From NCBI RefSeq assembly GCF_019459225.1, contig NZ_JAIAZY010000014.1:29539-93538 (forward strand): a DNA stretch of 64,000 bases. Direction: 5' to 3'. Under the pieces are notes generated by a model that saw only the letters and a program-made list of their open reading frames with translations, did no database searches and was not told where the DNA came from. Shown here piece by piece: positions 26,667 through 34,970 of the stretch (position 1 is its first letter; each line of letters starts with the position of its first letter). The stretch comes from Bacillus sp. IITD106 (lineage in GTDB: Bacteria; Bacillota; Bacilli; Bacillales; Bacillaceae_C). Made by a program: the position numbers and the translations under genes.

Positions 26667-27629
26667 ATGAACGAAATGATAGACAACTATATTCAAATAT
26701 TTGAGCAACTAAATAATGAAATGAAATGGAAAGTTTCAGACAAAAAAATTTTAATGATTATTGCTTCTCTATACGCAATGAATAAAAAGGACTTTCAATA
26801 TGAACGTTTTTTCAAGATAGCCGATGAAATTAAGAAAAGTGCAGGATATTTTTCATATATGAAATATGAGTCAAGATATACAGCTGCCGCGATTTTAGAT
26901 GTGAATTATGATGACCCTGAAAGTAAAGTTTTTTCTTTGTTTGAGCTTTATGAGAACATGATTAAAGAAAAATTTAACAGAGGGATATTTTCTTATGTAG
27001 CAGCTACCGTTTTATTAAAAATAGCGGGAGACCGTGACTATCATTCACTTATTATAAAAGCTAAAGAGATTTATAATGCCATGAAGAAAGAACATCCATT
27101 TTTAACTTCAGCTGAAGATTATCCGCTATCAGTGTTGCTTGCTTCTGAATATACGGAGGATGTTATTCAACGGACTGAATATTTTTATGAGCAACTCAAT
27201 CAGAACGGATTTTATAAAGGAAATAACTTGCAATTTTTAAGCCATATTTTGTCTTTGAACAATGAAGAAGCAGAAGGGGCTTTATTAAGCAGGACGATTC
27301 ATGTTTTTGATGCCTTTAAGGAAAAGGGGTTAAAACAAAAAGCAACGCATTATCCTGTGATGGGGATGCTCGCTTTATTACCCGAAGAAGAATTAAATAT
27401 GGAAGACATTACGGATGTTTACGAGCGGTTTAATCAAGAAAAACATTTTAAATGGCAAAAGGATATTAATCTTATTCTTGCTATCAGCTTTTTTGTAAAA
27501 GACAAATTGAAACAACCGAATTTGACTGAAACAAGTCTATATACAACAATCGAAACGATAATGCAGGCCCAACAAGCGGCAATGGCGGGATCGATTGCAG
27601 CCGCCACAGCTGCTTCTAGTAATAATTAA
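26667..27629 (+). CDS. DUF4003 family protein
   Basis: This 320-residue, mainly alpha-helical soluble protein matches the pattern of Bacillus DUF4003 proteins. It begins MNEMIDNYIQIFEQLNNEMKWKVSDKK, has regular helical repeats through the middle, and ends in an alanine-rich tail (MAGSIAAATAASSNN). No catalytic motif is visible. AAAGGGTGG precedes the ATG. It is part of a same-strand run of short genes from 22.5 to 30.4 kb. Function unknown. Confidence 0.75.
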   Translation: MNEMIDNYIQIFEQLNNEMKWKVSDKKILMIIASLYAMNKKDFQYERFFKIADEIKKSAGYFSYMKYESRYTAAAILDVNYDDPESKVFSLFELYENMIKEKFNRGIFSYVAATVLLKIAGDRDYHSLIIKAKEIYNAMKKEHPFLTSAEDYPLSVLLASEYTEDVIQRTEYFYEQLNQNGFYKGNNLQFLSHILSLNNEEAEGALLSRTIHVFDAFKEKGLKQKATHYPVMGMLALLPEEELNMEDITDVYERFNQEKHFKWQKDINLILAISFFVKDKLKQPNLTETSLYTTIETIMQAQQAAMAGSIAAATAASSNN

Positions 27630-27647
27630 AAAGGGGAAATGAGCTAA

Positions 27648-28070
27648 ATGTATGAATTAAAAACTAAAGAAAATGATAACAGTGTGATTGAATTTATAGA
27701 AAGTGTAGATAATCCAAAAAAACGTGAAGACGCCTATCAGTTATTGGACATTTTTACAGAAACAACTGGATATAAAGCGAAAATGTGGGGACCGAGTATT
27801 ATTGGGTTTGGCTCGTATCATTATAAATATGAATCAGGACATGAGGGGGATGCACCACTAGTCGGTTTTTCCCCTCGAAAAGCGAAAATCAGTTTATATT
27901 TTGCAACCGGCGACCCACATAGAGAGGAGTTATTGAAGGATTTTGGAAAACACACGTCAGGAAAGGCTTGTGTGTATATAAATAAGCTGGCGGATATTAA
28001 TATTGAAGTTTTACAGACATTAATTAAGCAATCAGTAAAATTTTTACAAAAAAAATATCCGAATCAATAG
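27648..28070 (+). CDS. DUF1801 domain protein
   Basis: The 140-residue protein has the DUF1801 (YdhG-like) fold: [40 protein letters not shown] followed by [14 protein letters not shown] and [22 protein letters not shown]. Members have a TATA-box-binding-like alpha/beta fold without an established activity. AAGGGG lies 10 bases before the ATG. Its neighbours are a DUF4003 gene and fosB. Confidence 0.85.
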   Translation: MYELKTKENDNSVIEFIESVDNPKKREDAYQLLDIFTETTGYKAKMWGPSIIGFGSYHYKYESGHEGDAPLVGFSPRKAKISLYFATGDPHREELLKDFGKHTSGKACVYINKLADINIEVLQTLIKQSVKFLQKKYPNQ

Positions 28071-28084
28071 AGGGTGGATTTGAG

Positions 28085-28495
28085 GTGATAAATCATTTTT
28101 TATTCTCGGTTTCGAACTTGGAGGCATCCATTAAATTCTACGAAAAAGTGTTTGATGCAAAACTTCTCGTTAAGGGAAGAACCACGGCTTATTTTGATTT
28201 GAATGGAATTTGGCTGGCTCTTAATGAAGAAAAAGATATTCCTCGGGATGAGATTAAATATTCATACACGCATATTGCTTTCTCAATAGAAGAGTCGGAT
28301 TTCGATTCCGTATATGAAAAATTGAAACTATTAAATGTAACTATTCTCGAAGGCCGAGAAAGAGATGAAAAAGATAAAAAATCTATCTATTTCACTGATC
28401 CCGATGGACATAAATTTGAATTTCACACTGGAACCTTGGAAGATCGTTTGAACTATTACAGACAGGATAAAGGTCATATGGAATTTTTTATATAG
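28085..28495 (+). CDS. fosB: FosB metallothiol transferase (fosfomycin resistance)
   Basis: A 136-residue VOC-fold enzyme that opens the epoxide of fosfomycin with bacillithiol or cysteine in the cytoplasm. The three metal ligands are His4 (INHFLFSV), His63 (YTHIAF) and Glu112 (KFEFHTG). The stretches [20 protein letters not shown] and [23 protein letters not shown] closely follow B. subtilis FosB. The start is GTG, slightly shorter at the N-terminus than the MEIKG- start of other FosB proteins. It is flanked by a DUF1801 gene and an acetyltransferase. Confidence 0.88.
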   Translation: MINHFLFSVSNLEASIKFYEKVFDAKLLVKGRTTAYFDLNGIWLALNEEKDIPRDEIKYSYTHIAFSIEESDFDSVYEKLKLLNVTILEGRERDEKDKKSIYFTDPDGHKFEFHTGTLEDRLNYYRQDKGHMEFFI

Positions 28496-28507
28496 GGTGG
28501 AGGAAAA

Positions 28508-28960
28508 ATGGAGCTATCTAAAAAGGTTATAACGATTAACGAAATAGAACAATGTTCAAAACTTTATACATATATATTTAATCATGCTCCTTGGTTTGAT
28601 GAGTGGACACTGGAAAGTGCTAGCGAGCGTTTGCGAGATATTTTTCAGCATCCTCAATACTGGGGAGTTGGACTGTTTGATGAGAATGATCAACTTCAAG
28701 GTTTTTTAATTGGGTATGCAGAAACTTGGTGGGATGGTAAACATTTTCAAGTCGTAGAAATGTGTGTGAAAACAGAGGAACAAGGAAAAGGAATGGGCTC
28801 AAGCTTATTGTCTGCTTTGGAAAATTACTGTAAAAAGAGTGGAATCAACCGTATATATTTGTTGACTGGAAGCGGAGGACAAGCGGAGGCTTTTTATTTG
28901 AAAAATGGTTTTTATGTCAATCCAAGAATGATTATGATGTCAAAAATGTTAGGGGACTAA
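28508..28960 (+). CDS. GNAT family N-acetyltransferase
   Basis: The 150-residue enzyme has VVEMCVKTEEQGKGMGSSLL (about 83-102), in which EQGKGMG is the acetyl-CoA loop, and the C-terminal helix block GGQAEAFYLKNGFYV. GGTGGAGG lies upstream of the ATG. It is three bases from the kinase-like gene, so the two are probably co-translated. Substrate unknown. Confidence 0.85.
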   Translation: MELSKKVITINEIEQCSKLYTYIFNHAPWFDEWTLESASERLRDIFQHPQYWGVGLFDENDQLQGFLIGYAETWWDGKHFQVVEMCVKTEEQGKGMGSSLLSALENYCKKSGINRIYLLTGSGGQAEAFYLKNGFYVNPRMIMMSKMLGD

Positions 28961-28963
28961 ACA

Positions 28964-29863
28964 GTGGGAAAGCAGACTCCTGTTACGATTAATGTAGGAA
29001 AAGTGTCATTTCAATTAAAGGAAAAACATGATTTTCCTTGGCTGCAGGAATTTGGAGACGTATTTGCTGTTTTTGATCAGCAAGATTCTGGCAATCTTTG
29101 TTTTGGGATTGAAAAAGATGGTCAGAAAAAATTTGTGAAATATGCTGGGGCAAGAACGATGGAATATTCAGGTGAACCGAATGATGCCATTGATAGGTTG
29201 AAACAATCCGTGGAGCTATATGAACAATTGAAACACCCTTATCTAGTTAAATTAGAGAATCATTTTCCCGTTGAGCAAGGGTATGTATTGGTTTTTGAAT
29301 GGTTTGAGGGTGAATGTCTCCATTCACATTGGTCATATCCTCCTCCCGCCAAATACGAACATCCGGAGTCGCCATTTTATCGTTTTAAACAGCTTCCACT
29401 GGAATTAAGATTAGCTTGTTTACAAAAAATTTATGAGTTTCACGTATACGTTGAAAGGAAAAATTACGTTGCTGTCGATTTTTATGATGGCAGCATTATG
29501 TATAATTTTACTACAAATCAGACAAAAATTTGTGATATTGATATGTACAAGCAAAAGCCTTTTATTAATGAAATGGGGCGCCTGTGGGGCTCATCTAGAT
29601 TTATGTCACCGGAAGAATTTGAACTAGGTGCGGAGATTGATGAGAGAACAAATGTTTTTAATATGGGAGCAGTTGCCTTTTGTTTACTGGGAGGAGAATT
29701 GGATCGTTCCTTTGAAAAATGGAACGCTAGTCCAGAGCTTTATGATGTAGCATTAAGAGCGGTTGAGAAGGATAGAAGCAAGAGGTTCGGATCAGTGGAA
29801 GAATTTTTAAAAGCTTGGAATATAGCTTTAAAGAGAGGCATCCAAAATGTTATTTCAGAATGA
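28964..29863 (+). CDS. Atypical Ser/Thr protein kinase-like protein
   Basis: The 299-residue protein keeps a kinase layout with changed catalytic motifs. The VAIK-type lysine is Lys59 (KFVKYAG), the HRDxKxxN loop reads VAVDFYDGS with Asp172 kept but His, Lys and Asn replaced, DFG reads DID (191-193), and the APE motif is SPE (216-218). RFMSPEEF and NVFNMGAVAF correspond to the activation-segment end and subdomain IX. No membrane segment or sensor domain is present. Start GTG. It could be a small-molecule kinase, a divergent protein kinase or a pseudokinase. It overlaps the next acetyltransferase by 17 bases. Confidence 0.7.
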   Translation: MGKQTPVTINVGKVSFQLKEKHDFPWLQEFGDVFAVFDQQDSGNLCFGIEKDGQKKFVKYAGARTMEYSGEPNDAIDRLKQSVELYEQLKHPYLVKLENHFPVEQGYVLVFEWFEGECLHSHWSYPPPAKYEHPESPFYRFKQLPLELRLACLQKIYEFHVYVERKNYVAVDFYDGSIMYNFTTNQTKICDIDMYKQKPFINEMGRLWGSSRFMSPEEFELGAEIDERTNVFNMGAVAFCLLGGELDRSFEKWNASPELYDVALRAVEKDRSKRFGSVEEFLKAWNIALKRGIQNVISE

Positions 29864-30383
29864 TAAATTAGTAGTTAGGACATTAACGTTAGAAGATCAT
29901 CTTTTTTTGGCAAAATGGCTCTCAGATCCAGTCGTCCTAGAATTCTACGAAGGACGGGATAATCCTTTTAGTGAGGAAAAGGTATTAAAGAAATTTTACA
30001 ATCGAAATGATGGAACTTACCGCTGTATCGTAGAGTACGAAAGAAGTCCAATTGGCTATATTCAATTTTATCGATTGGATGATAAAGATAAAAAGGATTT
30101 TGGATTTTTAAACATTGATCCCATTTATGGTATGGATCAATTTATAGGCGAGCCGTTTTATTGGAATCAGGGGATTGGCCAGCTGCTTGTCCAATCTATG
30201 GTAGAGTTTTTAATAAAAGAGAGAAAGGCAGAAAAGATTGTAATGGATCCGCAAACGTGGAATGAAAGAGCGATTCGTTGCTATGAAAAATGTGGCTTCA
30301 AGAAAGTGAAGCTTTTACCGAAGCATGAGCTTCATGAAGGTGAATATCGAGATTGTTGGTTGATTGAATATAATCCGCACTGA
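29847..30383 (+). CDS. GNAT acetyltransferase, aminoglycoside 6'-type-like
   Basis: The 178-residue enzyme has the AAC(6')-like layout: LVVRTLTLEDHLFLAKWLSDPVVLEFYEGRD at the N-terminus, GEPFYWNQGIGQLLVQSMVEFL as the acetyl-CoA core (NQGIG) and the late VMDPQTWNERAIRCYEKCGF block. This subgroup includes aminoglycoside acetyltransferases, but many members have other substrates, so resistance is only a possibility. It starts within the kinase-like gene and ends before a strong terminator, which closes the transcript. Confidence 0.8.
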   Translation: MLFQNDKLVVRTLTLEDHLFLAKWLSDPVVLEFYEGRDNPFSEEKVLKKFYNRNDGTYRCIVEYERSPIGYIQFYRLDDKDKKDFGFLNIDPIYGMDQFIGEPFYWNQGIGQLLVQSMVEFLIKERKAEKIVMDPQTWNERAIRCYEKCGFKKVKLLPKHELHEGEYRDCWLIEYNPH

Positions 30384-30458
30384 AATGTTGAGTTGATTGC
30401 TAAGAAAAAATTAATTATTTTGTTTTCAAACCCGAGTAACGAGATAAAAGATGGAAAG

Positions 30459-30500
30459 AGCCCCTTTTGATATTCTATTCAGAAGGGGCTTATTGCTTTT
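30459..30500. terminator. Bidirectional terminator between the acetyltransferase gene and yhfH
   Basis: The stem AGCCCCTTTTGA/TCAGAAGGGGCT (30459-30470 with 30479-30490, one mismatch) is followed by a T-rich stretch on the plus strand. On the minus strand it follows the yhfH stop. Confidence 0.8.
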
Positions 30501-30629
30501 CTATTTAATTTCACTGCATTTGTCACACTTTGTACCATAGCATTCATGTTGTTCGGTGATTTTTTCTCCGCACTCTGTACATTTTTTAGCGGGTAGGTTT
30601 TTAAAAAACTCTACAACGTTTACAAGCAT
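30501..30629 (-). CDS. yhfH: YhfH family small zinc-ribbon-like protein, 42 residues
   Basis: The short frame begins MLVNVVEFFKNLP and contains two cysteine pairs, CTEC and CDKC, plus an HEC motif. This pattern is typical of the YhfH family and suggests one bound zinc. GAGGAGAGTGGAG lies just upstream of the ATG. It is transcribed divergently from the YhfI-like gene, its neighbour in B. subtilis. The function of the family is unknown. Confidence 0.8.
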   Translation of the reverse strand: MLVNVVEFFKNLPAKKCTECGEKITEQHECYGTKCDKCSEIK

Positions 30630-30681
30630 ATTCTCCACTCTCCTCGGTGTTTTGTTGTAGTACTGATTATTGATATTGCTT

Positions 30682-30711
30682 ATTGTATTATAACAGATAG
30701 GGAAGTGTCAA
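30682..30711 (-). promoter_or_regulatory. Promoter of yhfH
   Basis: On the minus strand TTGACA (30711-30706) and TACAAT (30687-30682) are separated by 18 bases, a good SigA-type promoter about 50 bases before the yhfH ATG. Confidence 0.6.
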
Positions 30712-30716
30712 TCTTT

Positions 30717-30745
30717 TTGTTAAACTTTAAAAAATAAAGTATAGT
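30717..30745 (+). promoter_or_regulatory. Promoter of yhfI
   Basis: TTGTTA (30717-30722), a 17-base spacer and TATAGT (30740-30745) point toward the metallo-hydrolase gene, back to back with the yhfH promoter. Confidence 0.55.
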
Positions 30746-30775
30746 AATATTAGTTCGATTAAAGGAGTTGTGTAT

Positions 30776-31510
30776 ATGGAGTTAACGGTAATCGGCCATT
30801 GGGGTGGTTATCCGAAAGCGGGTGAAGCGAGTTCAGGATATTTGTTAACACACAAAGGATTTAAGCTTCTGATTGACTGTGGCAGCGCTGTACTATCACA
30901 GCTGCAAATGTATATAAAGCCTGAAGAAATAGATGCTGTGATTCTTTCACACTACCATGCTGACCATATAGCAGATATAGGTGTTCTACATCATGCCCTG
31001 TTAATTAGTAAATATGTAAGTGGATATGATGGTATCTTGCCTATTTATGGCCATACAAACGATCAACAGGGTTTTTCTACTTTAACGTACAAAGATATTA
31101 CAACAGGCATTGCTTATAGTGGGAATGGTATTATACATATTGGTCCATTTCAGATTGAATTTTTACAAACAAAACATCCTGTACCATGTTACGCGATGAG
31201 AATAACATGTGAAGAAAAAGTGCTAGTCTATACAGCAGATACATCTTATTTTGAAGAATTAGTAAGGTTTTCGAAAAATGCGGATGTATTGCTCGCGGAA
31301 TCCAACTTCTATAAAGGTATGGACGGGACATCAGCGGGACACATGACAAGCGAAGAAGCAGGAAAGCTAGCGCGAAAAGCAAATGTAAATACATTAGTAC
31401 TTACCCATTTACCACACTTTGGCGATCTAAACCAATTGAAAGCCGAAGCAGCAGAACAATTTGAACAGCAAATCATTCTAGCATCAAAAGGATTGAACCT
31501 GTCCCTTTAG
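30776..31510 (+). CDS. yhfI: YhfI-like metallo-beta-lactamase-fold hydrolase
   Basis: The 244-residue protein has the metal-binding HYHADH motif at residues 59-64, an Asp ligand in VYTADTSYF and a late histidine in LTHLPHF, the layout of RNase Z-like or phosphodiesterase members of the fold. ATG 30776 has AAAGGAG eight bases upstream. Its last codons (NLSL and stop) lie inside a GGGGACAG-type repeat, so the natural C-terminus may have been replaced by repeat sequence. Gene order yhfH-yhfI-lplJ matches B. subtilis. Confidence 0.82.
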   Translation: MELTVIGHWGGYPKAGEASSGYLLTHKGFKLLIDCGSAVLSQLQMYIKPEEIDAVILSHYHADHIADIGVLHHALLISKYVSGYDGILPIYGHTNDQQGFSTLTYKDITTGIAYSGNGIIHIGPFQIEFLQTKHPVPCYAMRITCEEKVLVYTADTSYFEELVRFSKNADVLLAESNFYKGMDGTSAGHMTSEEAGKLARKANVNTLVLTHLPHFGDLNQLKAEAAEQFEQQIILASKGLNLSL

Positions 31511-31583
31511 TGCCATTCCCCATGGGGACAGCTCCAAAGGGGACAGCTCCAAAGGGGACAGTTCCAAAGGGGACAGGTTCACG
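31494..31583 (+). repeat. GGGGACAG repeat cluster between yhfI and lplJ
   Basis: Four direct copies of GGGGACAG followed by CTCC, CTCC, TTCC and GTTC are spaced 16 bases apart at 31523-31583. An inverted copy TGAACCTGTCCC at 31494-31505 can pair with the last one. Together they form a nested hairpin that covers the yhfI stop codon and the lplJ leader. The same words occur at 18333-18387. Confidence 0.8.
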
Positions 31584-31603
31584 AAGAAATATGAGGAGGA
31601 AAA

Positions 31604-32596
31604 ATGATGAAGTTTATTGATAATCAAGGAATAACAGATCCGCGAATTAACTTGGCGATTGAAGAGCATGCGTTGAAGAATTTGGATGTGAATGAGTCGT
31701 ATCTTTTGTTTTATATTAATGAGCCATCAATCATTATTGGTAAAAACCAAAATACGATTGAAGAAATCAATACTGACTATGTCGAGAAAAATGGAATTCA
31801 TGTTGTACGTAGACTGTCTGGCGGCGGTGCGGTTTATCATGATCTAGGAAATTTGAACTTCAGCTTTATTACAAAAGACGAAGGAGATAGTTTCTTAAAT
31901 TTTAAAAAGTTTACTGAACCAGTTGTAAAAGCTTTAAATAAATTAGGAGTAAATGCAGAATTAAAAGGCCGTAATGATATCCTTGTCGGAGAAAGAAAAA
32001 TTTCTGGAAATGCTCAATTCTCAACAAGAGGAAGAATGTTTAGCCATGGGACTCTAATGTTTGATTCAGAAATTGAAAATGTCGTTTCAGCATTAAAAGT
32101 AAGGAAAGACAAGATTGAGTCGAAAGGGATAAAATCGATACGCAGCAGAGTTGCTAATATTTCTGAGTTTTTAGATGAAAAAATGACGATCGAACAATTT
32201 AAGGAAAAATTACTGCAATCTATATTTGAAGGTGAAATTCCTATACTTGAATATAGACTAACGGAAGAAGATTGGAAACAAATTCATGAAATCTCAAAAG
32301 TTCATTACGCGAATTGGGATTGGAATTACGGAAAATCGCCTCATTTCAACATTCAGCATTCCCATCGTTTCCCGGTTGGACTTATTGAATTCCGACTTGA
32401 TGTGAACAAGGGGCAAATTCAAGATTGTAAAATTTTTGGAGACTTCTTCGGCGTTGGCGATGTAAAAGACATTGAAGACCGTCTGACTGGCGTGCGCTAT
32501 GAAAAATCTGCAATCATTAGCGCGTTAGAGGACGTAGACATTAAGCATTACTTTGGAAATGTTGAAAAAGAAGACATTATTAATTTGATTTACTAA
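31604..32596 (+). CDS. lplJ: LplJ, lipoate-protein ligase
   Basis: The 330-residue ligase activates free lipoate with ATP and attaches it to lipoyl domains of dehydrogenase complexes and GcvH. The signature RRLSGGGAVYHD is at about 69-80 and the adenylate-binding Lys132 lies in RKISGNAQ. The C-terminal accessory domain is complete, so both reaction steps should occur in one protein. GAGGAGG precedes two adjacent ATGs. It follows yhfI as in B. subtilis, separated only by the repeat cluster. Confidence 0.93.
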   Translation: MMKFIDNQGITDPRINLAIEEHALKNLDVNESYLLFYINEPSIIIGKNQNTIEEINTDYVEKNGIHVVRRLSGGGAVYHDLGNLNFSFITKDEGDSFLNFKKFTEPVVKALNKLGVNAELKGRNDILVGERKISGNAQFSTRGRMFSHGTLMFDSEIENVVSALKVRKDKIESKGIKSIRSRVANISEFLDEKMTIEQFKEKLLQSIFEGEIPILEYRLTEEDWKQIHEISKVHYANWDWNYGKSPHFNIQHSHRFPVGLIEFRLDVNKGQIQDCKIFGDFFGVGDVKDIEDRLTGVRYEKSAIISALEDVDIKHYFGNVEKEDIINLIY

Positions 32597-32605
32597 TTTA
32601 GTTAA

Positions 32606-32645
32606 AGGATGGAGTGGTCATTGGTAGACAACTCCATCCTTTTTA
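32606..32645 (+). terminator. Terminator of lplJ
   Basis: The stem AGGATGGAGT/ACTCCATCCT (32606-32615 with 32631-32640) is followed by TTTTT. Confidence 0.85.
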
Positions 32646-32707
32646 GCATTCCGATCGTTCGTAAAGCGTATATTTTTAAAAAAATAACTTTGAAGTGAGG
32701 AGAAGAT

Positions 32708-33484
32708 TTGAATACTTTAAAGCTAGATATTAAACAAAATATTGCTTTAGTGACATTACAGCGTCCCGAATCATTAAATGCTTTTAATTATGACATGCTA
32801 GAAGAATTATCTAAGACAGTTGATTTTTTAAAAAGTTGTACTGAAGCTCAAGTAATTATTTTTCGAGGAGAAGGAGAAAAAGCGTTTAGCGTGGGAGCTG
32901 ATTTAAAGGAACGAAAAACTCTTACAGAACAAGACGTTCGCCGCAATGTAAAAAAAATCGGTGAAGTATTTTTAGCTATTGAAAACTTACCACAACCAAC
33001 TATTGCGGCTATAAATGGCTACGCATTTGGTGGTGGAATGGAGCTAGCGTTGGCTTGCGATTTTCGATTTGCCAGCAACCGGGCAATGCTTGGGTTAACT
33101 GAAACAAGTCTTGCTATCATCCCAGGAGCGGGAGGTACACAGCGACTGCCGAGAATAATAGGTATAACGAAGGCGTTAGAATTAATCTTAACCGCTAAAA
33201 GATTGACGGCTTTGGAAGCAGAAGCATATGGACTCGTATTAAAAACGACCGAACATGAAACATTCATGGGGGAAGTACTAGCATTTGCAAACACAATTTT
33301 AGAAAACGGCCCAGTCGCCGTTCAACAAGCAAAATATGCCATCAAAACAGGAATGAATACGGACTTATTATCGGGGCTTGAAATCGAACGTCAAGCTTAT
33401 GAAAAGACAATTCCTACGGAAGATAGAATAGAAGCATTAAGAGCTTTTTCAGAAAAAAGGAAACCGATATTTAAAGGTAAATAG
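32708..33484 (+). CDS. Enoyl-CoA hydratase/isomerase family protein
   Basis: The 258-residue crotonase-fold enzyme hydrates or isomerises enoyl-CoA thioesters. Both catalytic glutamates are present, Glu112 in GGGMELALACDF and Glu132 in GLTETSLAIIPGAGGTQRL, and the oxyanion-hole region AFSVGADLKE is intact. This argues for true hydratase activity in fatty-acid or amino-acid breakdown. The start is TTG with GAGGAG upstream. It is a single gene. A YhaR-like role is possible but not provable. Confidence 0.88.
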   Translation: MNTLKLDIKQNIALVTLQRPESLNAFNYDMLEELSKTVDFLKSCTEAQVIIFRGEGEKAFSVGADLKERKTLTEQDVRRNVKKIGEVFLAIENLPQPTIAAINGYAFGGGMELALACDFRFASNRAMLGLTETSLAIIPGAGGTQRLPRIIGITKALELILTAKRLTALEAEAYGLVLKTTEHETFMGEVLAFANTILENGPVAVQQAKYAIKTGMNTDLLSGLEIERQAYEKTIPTEDRIEALRAFSEKRKPIFKGK

Positions 33485-33669
33485 ATCCGGACGATTGTAG
33501 GCGGAGTTTAAACTTTTATCAAACTGACCGGTGGATTTTTTTATTAACACTCTGGTTTTATGAAAGCTCCCTTTGGATAGCATCAGCTTTTTCCACATAC
33601 CTCAATCATATTTAACCTCCATACGAACTCTATCACTATGAACACTACGCCAAATGATACTCGTTCCAG

Positions 33670-33750
33670 CTAAATCCCCCCTTTTCTTGCCGAAAGTGTG
33701 AATCATGCTTATAATTGTAAAAATAATCATAGTAATTAAGGGGGATTTAG
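33670..33750. promoter_or_regulatory. azlC promoter bracketed by an inverted repeat
   Basis: TTGCCG (33687-33692), 17 bases and TATAAT (33710-33715) form a good promoter. The arms CTAAATCCCCCCTT (33670-33683) and AAGGGGGATTTAG (33738-33750) are inverted copies with one bulged C. One lies just upstream of the -35 and the other covers the azlC ribosome site. The left arm is outside the predicted transcript, so a DNA-level operator or loop is more likely than an RNA hairpin. Confidence 0.6.
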
Positions 33751-33753
33751 AGG

Positions 33754-34476
33754 ATGGAAGCTTCGGTGCCAAAAGTGAAATATACAGAATTTCGCCGGGG
33801 GCTTCAAGAAGGGGTGAGCATTGCGATTGGTTACGCACCGATTGCATTGACGTATGGTCTGCTCGCAAAAACGACTGGGCTGACATTATTTGAAACGGTC
33901 TTAATGAGTTTAGTTTTATATGCGGGAGCATCTCAATATATTGCACTTAACATGTTTGCGCTCGGAACGGGTGCTGCAGAAATGATCTTAACAACATTTA
34001 TTGTTAACATTAGACATTTCCTTATGTCTGCCTCACTCAATGAAAAAGTTGAAGCTGAAGTTCCTTGGAAAAAAGCGGTTTATGCATTTGGTGTGACGGA
34101 TGAAACATTTTCTGTTGCCGCTACTAAAACTGAAACGGTTGCGACGGGATATTTATTCGGACTTAACTTAATTGCGTATACGAGCTGGGTTGTTTTCTCT
34201 GGTATCGGCTTCGGGATAGGGGCAGGACTTCCTCAAGTTTTACAGGAAAGCATGGCCATTGCTCTATACTCCATGTTTATCGGATTATTAGTGCCTTCTT
34301 TGAAAAAAAGTATGAAAGTCGCTTGTCTTGCGCTGCTAGCGGCGGTGTTTAATAGTATTTTCGTTTTTTCTGAAATTATTAGTAAAGGATGGGCCATTGT
34401 CGTGGCAACCCTTTTATCTGCTATTTTAGTAGAAATGATAGAAACGATGAAAAGAAAGGGGCGGGACGAAGGATGA
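33754..34476 (+). CDS. azlC: AzlC family branched-chain amino acid exporter, large subunit
   Basis: The 240-residue membrane protein with about seven spans shows the AzlC signature: VSIAIGYAPIALTYGLLAKTTGL near the start and LYAGASQYIALNMF, followed by TTFIVNIRHFLMSASL. With AzlD it exports branched-chain amino acids or analogues such as azaleucine. It overlaps azlD by four bases (ATGA). The inverted repeat in its leader suggests specific regulation. In B. subtilis azlCD lies in another operon with azlB, which is not present here. Confidence 0.9.
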   Translation: MEASVPKVKYTEFRRGLQEGVSIAIGYAPIALTYGLLAKTTGLTLFETVLMSLVLYAGASQYIALNMFALGTGAAEMILTTFIVNIRHFLMSASLNEKVEAEVPWKKAVYAFGVTDETFSVAATKTETVATGYLFGLNLIAYTSWVVFSGIGFGIGAGLPQVLQESMAIALYSMFIGLLVPSLKKSMKVACLALLAAVFNSIFVFSEIISKGWAIVVATLLSAILVEMIETMKRKGRDEG

Positions 34477-34784
34477 GCAGTTCGATCATCGTTTTAACGA
34501 TTATTGGAATGGGCTTAGTTACATATATTCCGAGGATGGTCCCTTTTATCATGTTTCAGGGGAAGGAGCTGCCACCCTTTATACAAGGAGTTTTAAAAAA
34601 TGTTCCGTATGCAACTCTTGGTGCTTTAATATTTCCTGCTGTATTTTTTATTCAAGAAGGGAATATTCTTTTTGGTGTTGTAGGAATGACCGCAGCATTT
34701 CTCATTGCAATTGTAGGTGCCAATGTCATCTTAGTTGTCCTTGGATCGATTGCCATTCTTAGTGCATATTCTTGGTTTTTTTAA
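34473..34784 (+). CDS. azlD: AzlD family exporter, small subunit
   Basis: The 103-residue protein has four hydrophobic segments and the typical start GMGLVTYIPRMVPF. It begins within the azlC stop codon, so the two subunits are made in step. A longer frame from 34389 overlaps azlC and has no ribosome site. A terminator follows directly. Confidence 0.88.
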   Translation: MSSSIIVLTIIGMGLVTYIPRMVPFIMFQGKELPPFIQGVLKNVPYATLGALIFPAVFFIQEGNILFGVVGMTAAFLIAIVGANVILVVLGSIAILSAYSWFF

Positions 34785-34804
34785 TTTAAAAAATCTATAG
34801 AAAA

Positions 34805-34845
34805 AACGCCACTTGATTGATCAGGTGGTGTTATTCATTTTTTGT
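34805..34845 (+). terminator. Terminator of azlCD
   Basis: The 13-base arms 34805-34817 and 34820-34832 pair with G-T and one or two weak positions (AACGCCACTTGAT with ATCAGGTGGTGTT), followed by a T-rich stretch. Confidence 0.7.
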
Positions 34846-34970
34846 TAAATCATGTTCTTGGTTTAATAAGTAACATGATCTCTATAAGCTAAGAAAAATA
34901 TTATTACAGGAGTTCTAATTAAAGATTTTTATTCTACATATAATAAGAGGTGGACAGGAGGGATATTTCA

